A stretch of 64,000 nt of DNA from Butyrivibrio sp. X503 (GTDB lineage Bacteria > Bacillota > Clostridia > Lachnospirales > Lachnospiraceae): contig NZ_RAIQ01000002.1 in the NCBI RefSeq assembly GCF_003625475.1, positions 62,001 through 126,000 on the forward strand, written 5' to 3'. The notes beneath the pieces were generated by a model. It was not told where the DNA came from and ran no database searches. It worked only from the letters and a program-made list of their open reading frames with translations. Shown piece after piece: positions 23,949 to 32,828 of the stretch; position 1 is the stretch's first letter, and every line of letters begins with the position of its first letter. A program made the position numbers and the translations under genes.

Positions 23949-24881
23949 ATGGAAAACGTCATTCAAAAGAATTATTTTAAAAAACTGCATAAGAAAAAAG
24001 AATTGACGGATAAAACAAAGACCGTACTGGTCACGATCGCTGCAATTGTTTTTGCTTTTATATTTTTGACACCTATCATTCTTACGGTTTCAAATTCGTT
24101 TATGGCTCCGTCGGAGATCAATTCCAATTACGGAAGTATTTTTGAAACGACAGAAAAAGGCGGAAAGACATTTATCTCGAAAGAGGTGAATCTTAAGTTT
24201 ATTCCGGATATGGTTACTTTTTCTCAGTACTATATAGTGCTCTTTAAGAGCCCGGAGTATCTGCTTAAGTTTTGGAATTCGGTAATTTACACAGTACCGA
24301 TAGTTGTTGTTCAGCTGATAATAGCGACACTTGCTTCATACGGATTTTCGAGGTTCGACAACAAAATTAAATCGGCACTGTTTTTCGGATATATCATATT
24401 GATGCTTATGCCTTATCAGGTAACACTTGTTCCGAACTTTTTGGTTTCCAAGTGGCTCGGAACTTATGATACGATGTGGTCCATTTTGCTTCCGGGATTC
24501 TTTTCCCCGTTTGCGGTATTTCTTTTGACCAAGTTCATGAAAAGAATACCGAAGGAAGTGATTGAGGCTGCGGCGATAGACGGAGCGGGTGAATGGGATG
24601 TTTTTTCCAAAGTTTGCACACCGCTTTGTAAGGGAGGAATAGCATCAATTGCGATACTTTTGTTCTTTGATTATTGGAACATGGTAGAGCAACCGCTGAT
24701 CTTGTTACCCAATGCGGATAAACATCCGTTGTCGGTGTTCTTATCCAAGATCAACGCAGGCGAGATCAGTCTTGCCTTTGCTGTAGCTGTTATATATCTG
24801 GTTCCTCCGTTACTTATTTTCTTGTACGGAGAGGACTATTTGGTTGAGGGAATATCATACCAAGGAGGAATTAAGGGATGA
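23949..24881 (+). CDS. MalG-like ABC permease
   Basis: A 310-residue partner of the MalF-like permease with about six membrane segments. The canonical EAA loop EAAAIDGAGEWDVF (near 205) shows it can engage a MalK-type ATPase. The first periplasm-side loop is longer than usual and holds a charged Lys/Glu/Phe stretch. Only 4 bases separate it from the MalF-like gene, and its stop overlaps the HlyD-like start by four bases. The substrate is unknown. Confidence 0.93.
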   Translation: MENVIQKNYFKKLHKKKELTDKTKTVLVTIAAIVFAFIFLTPIILTVSNSFMAPSEINSNYGSIFETTEKGGKTFISKEVNLKFIPDMVTFSQYYIVLFKSPEYLLKFWNSVIYTVPIVVVQLIIATLASYGFSRFDNKIKSALFFGYIILMLMPYQVTLVPNFLVSKWLGTYDTMWSILLPGFFSPFAVFLLTKFMKRIPKEVIEAAAIDGAGEWDVFSKVCTPLCKGGIASIAILLFFDYWNMVEQPLILLPNADKHPLSVFLSKINAGEISLAFAVAVIYLVPPLLIFLYGEDYLVEGISYQGGIKG

Positions 24882-26401
24882 ACGAAGTTATCGAGAGGAA
24901 GAGCAATGAAAAATCATCCAAAAAGGATATTGTTAAGAACGTTGCCATTGCATTTTTGGCAATCATGCTTGTTCTTACATTCTTTTCCAATACAATCATG
25001 AATTATTCGCTTCCGCAGGTCGCTACTCAGCAGATCTCGAGCGGACCGGTATCACCGCAGATTCGAGGAAACGGTGATGTCAGCGCAGAAGATCCTTATA
25101 ACATTACGGTAAAAGAGACCAGAAAGATCTCGGGTGTTGCCGTAAAAGAGGGTGATCACGTTGAGGAAGGCGATGTTATCTATTATCTGGAGGATAAGGA
25201 ATCTGAAGAGCTTTCTAAGGAAAAGGAAGCTTTAGACGCAGCTGAACTTGAATATGAAACTGCGCTTTTCTCAGGAAAAGTACCGGATGATGTAATTACA
25301 AAAATCAGAGGTGGTAAAGTTACAAGTTACGATCAGTTTCAGGCTGAACTAAAAGAGGCTACTGATAATTATGAAGCTGCACTAGATGCTGATAATGAAG
25401 CTAAAGCAGTAGTTCTGTATTTAACGCAGAAGCAAGCCTATGATGGTGCGGGGAATGCATATAATGCTGCAACTCCAAGTTATGAACTTGCAGAGGCAGA
25501 TGCAGATAAGGCAGGAATAGATCCATCTGATAAAGATCGATTAGAGGATATAAACAATAAGATTAATGAGCTTACAAAGAATCAAAAGCAGCTTGAAACA
25601 TATGGCGGTCAGGTTAATTCAAGTTATGAGCAGAAGCTAGCATTGGCTCAGAATGAACAGAATAAGACTGCGAGAGCGTTAGAAGATGCTAAGAAGGTTA
25701 AGGATGAACTTCTTGAAAGTATTGGTACTGAAATCAGTTTAAGTTCTATGCAAAATAAGATTGCACAACATAAAGAGAAGATTGAAAAGCTTGAGGCTGA
25801 TTCGGTAGGCGCATCGGTTAAGTCACCGGTTGCCGGTACTGTTTCTTCACTAGCCAAGGCTTCAGGTGAATCAACATCAGCCGATGAAACTATCGCTGTT
25901 ATTCAGGTTGATGGAAAAGATATGACGACAAGCTTTTCCGTACCCAATAACCAGGCGCAGAAGCTTAAGGTAGGAGATCCCGCACAGCCTCAGAATGTAT
26001 GGCAGTTCGGAGAAGACTTCAAGGCAACACTTACATCTATAAAGAATGATAAGACAGATCCCGCAGGGAAGAAGGTTCTTACTTTCAAGATCGAGAGTAG
26101 TGAAGTTCAGCCCGGTCAGAGCTTGGCACTTACTATCGGAGAAAGATCCAAGGACTATGACATGATCGTTCCCAAGAGTGCGATCAAGTCTGATTCCAAC
26201 GGTAAGTTTGTACTTACTGTTACTAGTAAATCAAGTCCTTTGGGCAACAGATATATTGCTACAAGAGTCGACGTTAACGTAGAAGCAGAAGATGACAAGA
26301 ATGCTGCTATAACAGGTTCACTTGAAGGAAGCGAGTACGTTATCACAACATCAACCAAACCGGTTAAAGCAGGAGAACAGATAAGACTGGCAGACGAGTA
26401 A
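24878..26401 (+). CDS. HlyD/RND-type membrane-fusion adaptor with long coiled coil
   Basis: A 507-residue membrane-anchored adaptor: short basic head, one membrane segment (about 22-42), then the lower half of a lipoyl-like domain (ISGVAVKEGDHVEEGDVIYYL). A long helical hairpin (about 110-300, rich in Glu, Lys, Ala and Gln) follows, then the upper lipoyl half (SVKSPVAGTVSSL), a beta-barrel and a membrane-proximal region. This matches HlyD-family adaptors of exporters. In Gram-positives such proteins pair with MacB-like permeases; the next gene carries such a domain. The coiled-coil DNA looks more AT-rich and uses different codons from the flanks. Confidence 0.88.
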   Translation: MNEVIERKSNEKSSKKDIVKNVAIAFLAIMLVLTFFSNTIMNYSLPQVATQQISSGPVSPQIRGNGDVSAEDPYNITVKETRKISGVAVKEGDHVEEGDVIYYLEDKESEELSKEKEALDAAELEYETALFSGKVPDDVITKIRGGKVTSYDQFQAELKEATDNYEAALDADNEAKAVVLYLTQKQAYDGAGNAYNAATPSYELAEADADKAGIDPSDKDRLEDINNKINELTKNQKQLETYGGQVNSSYEQKLALAQNEQNKTARALEDAKKVKDELLESIGTEISLSSMQNKIAQHKEKIEKLEADSVGASVKSPVAGTVSSLAKASGESTSADETIAVIQVDGKDMTTSFSVPNNQAQKLKVGDPAQPQNVWQFGEDFKATLTSIKNDKTDPAGKKVLTFKIESSEVQPGQSLALTIGERSKDYDMIVPKSAIKSDSNGKFVLTVTSKSSPLGNRYIATRVDVNVEAEDDKNAAITGSLEGSEYVITTSTKPVKAGEQIRLADE

Positions 26402-26406
26402 GAGTA

Positions 26407-27678
26407 ATGAAAACCGATAAGATTTTAGCGTTTATAAACAAAATAAAGGAAAGGGCTTTAAAGTCCAAGAAGATCATCCTTCTTATTGTCTTTTTGCTCC
26501 TTGTGGATCTTGTCCTGGGACTTGTCTCAAGGTATCTGATAGGGCTGCTTCCCGAGCAAAACGAGGCGCAGAGATGGTCTGAGGAAAACAGAATGGCTCA
26601 GGTTTCTGTCTTTTTTACGGAGGATCAGCTGATCGATGAAGATTTTATCAAAAAGCTGGAGTTTTCATTCGGACAAAAGCTTATTCTTGACGGAATCGTA
26701 AGCGAAGAAGATGCGGCAAACGGTAAGACCGCTACGCCCCAGATCATCGAGACAATCGACGTCAGTAAAAAAGATGAAGAATCGAACGATCAGCCGGCGA
26801 AAGAGGAAAATCGCATGTTTGCGAGCTGTTATTCCGCGCAGGGTGTTACTTCGATGTCTTTTGACGGAAAGACTGCGGAAAACGTTGCTACGATAGGAGT
26901 TGGCGGAGATTTTTTTCTCTTTCACCCTCTTGAATTGGTAAACGGTCAGTTCTTCGGTCCGAACGATCTTATGAAGGACAGCGTTGTAATAGACGAGGAT
27001 CTTGCCTGGCAGCTCTTTGGATCCAATGATGTTGCGGGTCAGATGATCACGATCAAAGATGTACCGCATTATGTCACGGGAGTTGTCAAAAGACAAGAGG
27101 GCAAGATGAGAGAGGCTTCGGGACTTACCGATACGGTTGCTTACATCTCATATGACAGTCTGTGCAAGTACGGAACCATTTTAAGCGGAAGAACTAAGAA
27201 TGTTCAGCTGTCAGAGGACGGTAAGAGCGCAAATGTGGGCGGTATCAATTGCTATGAGATAGTATCTCCGAATCCCGTTGACGGAATCGTAAAAAAAGAC
27301 ATTACAGAGAGCACGGGGCTTGATGAAAAGTATATTTCCGTCGTTGACAATACGGATAGATTTAAGTTTTTTTCACTTGTAAATGTGATCGCCTCATTGA
27401 TCACAAGAAGCATGTGGAGTAAAGCGATCTTTTATCCATACTGGGAAAATACAGCCAGAGGATATGAAGATATATTGGCTCTGATATTACTTATTAGAAT
27501 GATATGCAGAGCCGTGATCATATTGATAGTCGTAGTCAGCATTGTAAATATGTACAGAAACAAGACATGGACTGTATCGGGCGTAGCCAGCTATCTGTCT
27601 GATAAAAAATATGATCTGCAAGTTAAGCTTAAGGAAAAGAAGGAAAGAAAAAAACTGAAGGGAAGAAAAGAGGATTAA
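26407..27678 (+). CDS. MacB-like extracytoplasmic-domain protein with only two membrane segments
   Basis: A 423-residue protein. A first membrane helix (about 20-46) is followed by about 300 residues outside that resemble the MacB/FtsX periplasmic core domain. Its hallmark region is VNGQFFGPNDL ... VVIDEDLAWQLFGSNDVAG ... VTGVVKRQEGK. One or two hydrophobic stretches follow near 350-380, then a Lys-rich cytoplasmic tail. Normal MacB/FtsX has one helix before and three after the domain plus an ATPase partner. This version looks like a reduced mechanotransmission module. Five bases after the adaptor, three before the first lipoprotein. Confidence 0.8.
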   Translation: MKTDKILAFINKIKERALKSKKIILLIVFLLLVDLVLGLVSRYLIGLLPEQNEAQRWSEENRMAQVSVFFTEDQLIDEDFIKKLEFSFGQKLILDGIVSEEDAANGKTATPQIIETIDVSKKDEESNDQPAKEENRMFASCYSAQGVTSMSFDGKTAENVATIGVGGDFFLFHPLELVNGQFFGPNDLMKDSVVIDEDLAWQLFGSNDVAGQMITIKDVPHYVTGVVKRQEGKMREASGLTDTVAYISYDSLCKYGTILSGRTKNVQLSEDGKSANVGGINCYEIVSPNPVDGIVKKDITESTGLDEKYISVVDNTDRFKFFSLVNVIASLITRSMWSKAIFYPYWENTARGYEDILALILLIRMICRAVIILIVVVSIVNMYRNKTWTVSGVASYLSDKKYDLQVKLKEKKERKKLKGRKED

Positions 27679-27681
27679 ATT

Positions 27682-30273
27682 ATGAAAATGAAGGGGATTT
27701 TAAAAAAAGGTCTCGTTATTGCATTGATTACGTCGATGACCATGTCAGCTTTTACAGGCTGCGGTAAAAAGAAAAAAGAGGACAGCATTCTTAATGAGGC
27801 TGTAAAGGGCTCAAAGGATTATGTCTATAAAGTCGAGGATATCGACCTCGGAGATGCTAAGATAAGCGGATATCCTGCCGGACTTGAGGTTGCCGGCGAC
27901 AAAGTATATCTTGCACTTACAGGTAATGACAGTAACGGCAAGATTTATAAATTTAATTTAGACGGAAGCAATGTAGAAAGTTTTGATATCCCTATGAACG
28001 CAGGGGAGAACTATTATAATTTTGAATTCCTTCCGGACGGAAGCAGCTACGCTGTTTTGTCTGTTTCATCGGAGGATGAGGAGCCCCAGACGCTTGAGGG
28101 CGGTGAATCGGCACCTGCTGAGGGTGCATCTGCATCAAGTGAAGAGGCAACAGCCGGAGATTCCAAGGAAGAAGCTAAAGATGCAAAAGATGCGTCTAAA
28201 GAAGAAGCTACAGCTGATTCTTCCAAGGATGATGCTAAGAAGGATTCGGATGATGCTTCCAAAGATGCTTCAAAGGATGAGTCTAAGAAGGCTACAGAAG
28301 CGGCATCAGACGATGCTTCCAAGGAGACTTCAGACGATGCTTCCGCAGAAGGTTCTTCAGTAGAAGAAGGCGAGGAGCATGAAGAGGGAATGGGCTTCTA
28401 TGAAGGCGGAGATGCTCAGGAATTCTTAGTGAAATTTGATAACCAGGGAAATATCGTAAATAAGTTAGATCTTTCCGACAAATCAGGAGATAACGGATAT
28501 TTCAACATCAGATCTATTATCGGATTAAGTGACGGTAAGCTTCTTGTTTCATCAACTGCAGGTATTGAGACATATACCGATGAAGAGGGCTTTAAGCCTC
28601 TTTTAGAGGTTAAGGCTTCAGACAATCCTTATATGGATACATATTCGCTTACTAAGGGAGCAAATGATCAGATTTATGCTCAGAGTTATGGCGAAAACGG
28701 TATGGTTGTTCAGAAGTTTAATCCCGAAAACGGAGAGCTTTCGGAGCCATGTGCCGGCTTTAACGAGGAAAACGGATATTCAATGACTCTTTTCGGCGGA
28801 AACGGATATGACATATATGTAGCAACAGAGAATGCTTTCTGCGGTTATGATGCAAGCAAGGATGAGCTTGTTAAGTTGATGGATTACATCGACTCCGATA
28901 TAGAAACGGATTACACTATTTATTCTGCTGTTGCGATAAGCGAAAATGAATTTATGGCGATCATTCCGGGCTTTGAAAATGATTACAGACCGGTTAAGCT
29001 TACCAAGATTCCCGCCGATCAGGTTAAGGATAAAAAGATAATCACACTTGGCGGAGTATATCTTGATTACGATGTAAAAGTAAAAGAAGCGGTAGTTAAG
29101 TTTAATCAGGATAATGAAGAGTACAAGATCAAGATTGTGGATTATTCCAAATTTAATTCCGAAGAGGATTATGAAGCCGGCGGTAAGCAGTTTGATATGG
29201 ATATAGTATCCGGAAATGTGCCTGACATTATTTCCTTATCTACGGATCAACCTATTGATAAATACCGTAATAAAGGTGTTTTTATGGATATAAAGCCTCT
29301 TTTTGATAAAGATGAGGACCTTAAGAATATTGAGATTCATCCTAATATTCTAAAGGCGATGAGTACCGGAGATAAGATGTATACTGTAATCCCCGGATTC
29401 ATGGTGGGCTCTATGTTAACAAGAGCAAGATTCGCACAGGGTAAGAACACTCTTTCTTACAAGGACTGCGAAGATCTTATGAAAGAGAATAATGTTACTT
29501 ATGATACTGCATTCGGCTTTGCAAATAAGGAGAGTGTAATGGCGCAGGGCATTATCTATGCCGGGGATAAGTACATAGATACCGCTGCCAAGACATGCTC
29601 GTTTGATTCGGAAGGATTTATTAATCTTCTGAAATTTGCCAACAATTTTCCTGAGAAACTTGATTATGATAAATATCAGGAATATGAAGGCTATTTTGCT
29701 ACCAATCAGGCATTGTTTGAATTTACGAGTTTAAGTGGTTTTAATGATTACGGTAGATGCAAACAGGCTACTTTTGCAGATGATATTGCTTTTGTAGGTA
29801 TTCCCAATGATGAAGGCGCTAATGAATCTGTTATTTTCCCTTACGGAGAATATGCGATCAGTGCGCAGACTAAGTATCCGGAAGTTGCCTGGGATTTCAT
29901 AAAGACATTCTGGTCTGACGATTATCAGAAGAATATGACTTTCAGCTTCCCTGTAACCAAGTCCGGATTTGATGATGCCAAGGCAAAGGCCATGGAAAGA
30001 CCATATATGATGGTTGACGGCAAAAAAGAGTATTACGATGATTCTTATTATGTTGACGGAAAAGAAATTCCCATTAAGCCGCTTACACAGGAAGAAGTTG
30101 ATGAGGTATCGGAGTTTGTTCTTTCAATAGATAAGTGCTATAACTACAACAATGATATTCATAACATCATAATGGAAGAAGCCGGTGCATATTTCAGCGG
30201 TCAGAAGAGTGCTGAAGAAGTTGCCAAGATCATCCAGAGTAGGATATCTATTTTCATAAACGAGAACGGCTGA
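27682..30273 (+). CDS. Lipoprotein: propeller-like N-half fused to solute-binding C-half, paralog 1
   Basis: An 863-residue lipoprotein with lipobox FTGC (lipidated Cys27). Residues 40-445 hold repeated strand units of the kind GDKVYLAL ... IYKFNLDGSN and look like a beta-propeller. A low-complexity Ala/Ser/Asp/Glu/Lys stretch (about 132-240) interrupts it. From about 451 (KIITLGG) to the end it is a type 1 extracellular solute-binding domain: FDMDIVSGNVPDI, the AWDFIKTFW helix, and the C-terminal AYFSGQKSAEEVAKIIQSR signature. It should feed the MalF/MalG-like permeases or act as a sensor. Two similar genes follow in tandem. The ligand is unknown. Confidence 0.88.
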   Translation: MKMKGILKKGLVIALITSMTMSAFTGCGKKKKEDSILNEAVKGSKDYVYKVEDIDLGDAKISGYPAGLEVAGDKVYLALTGNDSNGKIYKFNLDGSNVESFDIPMNAGENYYNFEFLPDGSSYAVLSVSSEDEEPQTLEGGESAPAEGASASSEEATAGDSKEEAKDAKDASKEEATADSSKDDAKKDSDDASKDASKDESKKATEAASDDASKETSDDASAEGSSVEEGEEHEEGMGFYEGGDAQEFLVKFDNQGNIVNKLDLSDKSGDNGYFNIRSIIGLSDGKLLVSSTAGIETYTDEEGFKPLLEVKASDNPYMDTYSLTKGANDQIYAQSYGENGMVVQKFNPENGELSEPCAGFNEENGYSMTLFGGNGYDIYVATENAFCGYDASKDELVKLMDYIDSDIETDYTIYSAVAISENEFMAIIPGFENDYRPVKLTKIPADQVKDKKIITLGGVYLDYDVKVKEAVVKFNQDNEEYKIKIVDYSKFNSEEDYEAGGKQFDMDIVSGNVPDIISLSTDQPIDKYRNKGVFMDIKPLFDKDEDLKNIEIHPNILKAMSTGDKMYTVIPGFMVGSMLTRARFAQGKNTLSYKDCEDLMKENNVTYDTAFGFANKESVMAQGIIYAGDKYIDTAAKTCSFDSEGFINLLKFANNFPEKLDYDKYQEYEGYFATNQALFEFTSLSGFNDYGRCKQATFADDIAFVGIPNDEGANESVIFPYGEYAISAQTKYPEVAWDFIKTFWSDDYQKNMTFSFPVTKSGFDDAKAKAMERPYMMVDGKKEYYDDSYYVDGKEIPIKPLTQEEVDEVSEFVLSIDKCYNYNNDIHNIIMEEAGAYFSGQKSAEEVAKIIQSRISIFINENG
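28076..28400 (+). repeat. Low-complexity acidic/Lys/Ser coding stretch
   Basis: About 325 bases encode alternating Ala, Ser, Asp, Glu and Lys residues with many near-repeats of DASKD and EAKD units. The DNA is repetitive (recurrent gatgcttccaa-type words), consistent with slippage. It lies inside the propeller-like half of the first lipoprotein as a flexible, charged insertion; the second paralog has a shorter version and the third has none. Confidence 0.8.
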
Positions 30274-30282
30274 TAAACTATG

Positions 30283-30314
30283 CACTTGTCATGGGGGACG
30301 CCCCATGACAAGTG
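30283..30314 (+). other. Perfect 14-base-pair hairpin between paralogs 1 and 2
   Basis: CACTTGTCATGGGG (30283-30296) and its exact complement (30301-30314) enclose a 4-base GACG loop. No T tract follows (next bases are TTACTTATAAAC), so it is a poor intrinsic terminator. In solute-binding-protein operons such stems often stabilise or partly terminate mRNA so that genes are expressed at different levels; that role is inferred. Confidence 0.75.
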
Positions 30315-30355
30315 TTACTTATAAACAACGCTTTAAAAGGAAAAGAGGTGAATAT

Positions 30356-32773
30356 ATGGGATTTAAGAGGATCTTTAAAAGAGGTCTAAGCTTTGCTATG
30401 GCCTTTTCTATGGCAGCATCCGTTCTGGTCGGCTGCGGCAATTCCAAGAAAAAAGAAGAAAGCATACTACAAACACAAGGAACGGTTTCCAAGGAAAACG
30501 TTTACAAAACAGAAAAGCTGAGTCTTGACGGTGTTAATTTTGAAGGCGCACAGGTAAAAGCTCTTAACGCTATCGGTGATAAGATTTATCTCGCGGCTTT
30601 TTATGAAGACGAAAAGACGCAGATTCTTTCATTTAATCCGGATGGAAGCGGGCTTGAAACCGTGGATATTCCCGTCAAAAAAGGTGAAGAATTTGAAAGT
30701 ATAAGCTTTTTACCCGATGGAGGCTTCTATGCATACAAAACCGTAAGAAAGGGCGACGAAGCATCAGGTGCAGCCGATGCTTCCGGTGAAGCCGCATCCG
30801 AAGATGCCTCAACTTCCGATGCATCAACAGATTCAGCATCAACTGAGGGATCTTCCGATGAGCTGATTTCAATCTCCGATATGATTGATCTTAAAAATCT
30901 CGACATGTATATCGAGCAGTATGACAACAAGGGTACTCTTGTAGAGAGCTACGATTGTGCAAGCAATACTTTGGAGATACCTGACTTTAATATTTTCAAT
31001 ATTGTTGTTACTGATGACGGAAATGTTTTTGTATCTTCAAGCGGCGGAATCCTTGGATTTTCTTTTGATACAGGCCTTAAGACTGTTATAGATACATTAA
31101 AATCAGACAGCGGATACTGCGGATGCTATTTTAGGCTTTGCAAAGGAACTGACGGAAAAATATTTGCCTATGATTATGCTTCCAACACTAATGTTTATGT
31201 TCTTGATACAAGCAAAGGTGAGCTTTCCGAGCCGATAGAATCTTTGTCCAAGCTCAATGAATTCGGCACAGCATTTTTTGCCGGTTCTGGCTATGAGCTT
31301 TATGTATCTACAAATGATGCTATATACGGATATGACGAGAATACAAATGAGACTACAAAGCTTGTCGATAATCTTGATTCAGGTCTTGAAGTTGACAGCG
31401 GAATAAATACTATCGCAGGAATCGGCGACAAGGACATGATCGCGGCTATTCCGGGATTTGATAAGATATATGAGCTTGTAAAGATTACCAAGGTACCCGA
31501 AGATCAGGTCAAAGAAAAGAAGATAATTACGCTCGGTGGTATCGCTATTGACTGGAGAGTAAGAGATGAGGCCATAAAGTTCAACAGAGAAAACGATGAA
31601 TATCAGATTAAGCTTATTGATTATTCAAACGGTGCCAACACTATTGACGGATCGTCCGAAGAAGCGGTTCAGAAATTCGATATGGATCTGGTAGCCGGAA
31701 ATGTTCCCGATATTATGGTGTTTTTCAGCGATCAGCCTTATGCAAAATATCAGAACAAAGGTCTTTTCTATGATTACAAGCCTTTATTTGAAAAAGATGA
31801 AGATATGAAGAATGTCAAACTTCTTCCCAATCTCCAGGATGCAATGACTACCGATGACGGTAAGATGTATACGCTTATAACCGAGTTTGAAATTGGTACA
31901 CTTTTGACTAATCAAAAATATGTTGGAGATAAGCAGAGCTTAGGCTATAAGGACTGCGATGATATTGTTTCATCCATGGGCGCTAAGTACGATATGGCTT
32001 TCGGAGCCATGGATCAAAGCATGGCACTTGAGTACGGAATCGAGTATTCGGGTGATAAGTTTATCGACCTTACGAATAAGAAATGCTCTTTTGATTCCGA
32101 TGAATTTAAACAGCTCCTTGAGTATGCGGGAAAATTCCCTGCTGAAATAGATTACGAAAAGTTTGGTGAAGATACATATGCATTCTACGGTTCGGGAGAA
32201 TCACTGTTTATGTATGACAGATTCTATGGATATGGGGATTATCAGATCATGAAACAGGCTGTCTTCGGCAATGATATTTCATTTATAGGTAATCCAAACG
32301 AAGCCGGAACAAATGACTCCGTTATCATTCCCTGCTGGAGATATGCTATCAGCGCCAAGAGTAATTATCCTGAAGCTGCTTGGGATTTTATCAAGAGATT
32401 CTGGGAAGAAGACTTTATCAACAGAAGAGAATTTGAATATGGATTTTCCGTAACGGAATACGGTCTTAACAGAGCTGCTGAGAATATTGCGAACAACCCG
32501 TATCGCACCAAGCTTGGAGGAAAGAAAGAGTACTATGTGGATTCCTATCCGATTAACGGTAGTGACATCGAGCTTAAACCGCTTAATAAAGATGAGATCG
32601 ATTACGTCACAGATTTTGTTCTTTCAGTAGATAAGGTCGATGACAGTAATTCTGAGATACTGAATATTATATCTGAAGAAGCTTCCGCATACTTTAGCGG
32701 TCAAAAGAGCGCCGATGAAGTTGCCAAGATCATTCAGAACAGAGTATCTATTTATGTAAATGAGAGTAATTGA
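30356..32773 (+). CDS. Lipoprotein: propeller-like N-half fused to solute-binding C-half, paralog 2
   Basis: 805 residues from ATG 30356 (RBS AGAGGTG); the in-frame codons from 30305 lie within the intercistronic hairpin region and are unlikely to be translated. Lipobox VGC with Cys27. The layout matches paralog 1: propeller-like strands to about 380 with a shorter Ala/Ser/Asp-rich insert (about 138-170), then a solute-binding domain from about 387 (KIITLGG) ending in AYFSGQKSADEVAKIIQNR. The core PDIMVFFSDQP and AAWDFIKRFW helices align with paralog 1. It could bind a related ligand or have a different affinity. RBS and spacing suggest independent translation. Confidence 0.88.
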   Translation: MGFKRIFKRGLSFAMAFSMAASVLVGCGNSKKKEESILQTQGTVSKENVYKTEKLSLDGVNFEGAQVKALNAIGDKIYLAAFYEDEKTQILSFNPDGSGLETVDIPVKKGEEFESISFLPDGGFYAYKTVRKGDEASGAADASGEAASEDASTSDASTDSASTEGSSDELISISDMIDLKNLDMYIEQYDNKGTLVESYDCASNTLEIPDFNIFNIVVTDDGNVFVSSSGGILGFSFDTGLKTVIDTLKSDSGYCGCYFRLCKGTDGKIFAYDYASNTNVYVLDTSKGELSEPIESLSKLNEFGTAFFAGSGYELYVSTNDAIYGYDENTNETTKLVDNLDSGLEVDSGINTIAGIGDKDMIAAIPGFDKIYELVKITKVPEDQVKEKKIITLGGIAIDWRVRDEAIKFNRENDEYQIKLIDYSNGANTIDGSSEEAVQKFDMDLVAGNVPDIMVFFSDQPYAKYQNKGLFYDYKPLFEKDEDMKNVKLLPNLQDAMTTDDGKMYTLITEFEIGTLLTNQKYVGDKQSLGYKDCDDIVSSMGAKYDMAFGAMDQSMALEYGIEYSGDKFIDLTNKKCSFDSDEFKQLLEYAGKFPAEIDYEKFGEDTYAFYGSGESLFMYDRFYGYGDYQIMKQAVFGNDISFIGNPNEAGTNDSVIIPCWRYAISAKSNYPEAAWDFIKRFWEEDFINRREFEYGFSVTEYGLNRAAENIANNPYRTKLGGKKEYYVDSYPINGSDIELKPLNKDEIDYVTDFVLSVDKVDDSNSEILNIISEEASAYFSGQKSADEVAKIIQNRVSIYVNESN

Positions 32774-32828
32774 TCTATGGATCAATAACTGATATAAATG
32801 CTTATTTTAAAAGAGAGAGGAAACGAAT

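Noticed and set aside
30305..30355. Extended N-terminus of lipoprotein paralog 2 from ATG 30305
   Set aside because: The extra 17 codons lie in the hairpin and would place a charged stretch ahead of the lipoprotein signal; ATG 30356 has a good RBS and gives a proper signal peptide.
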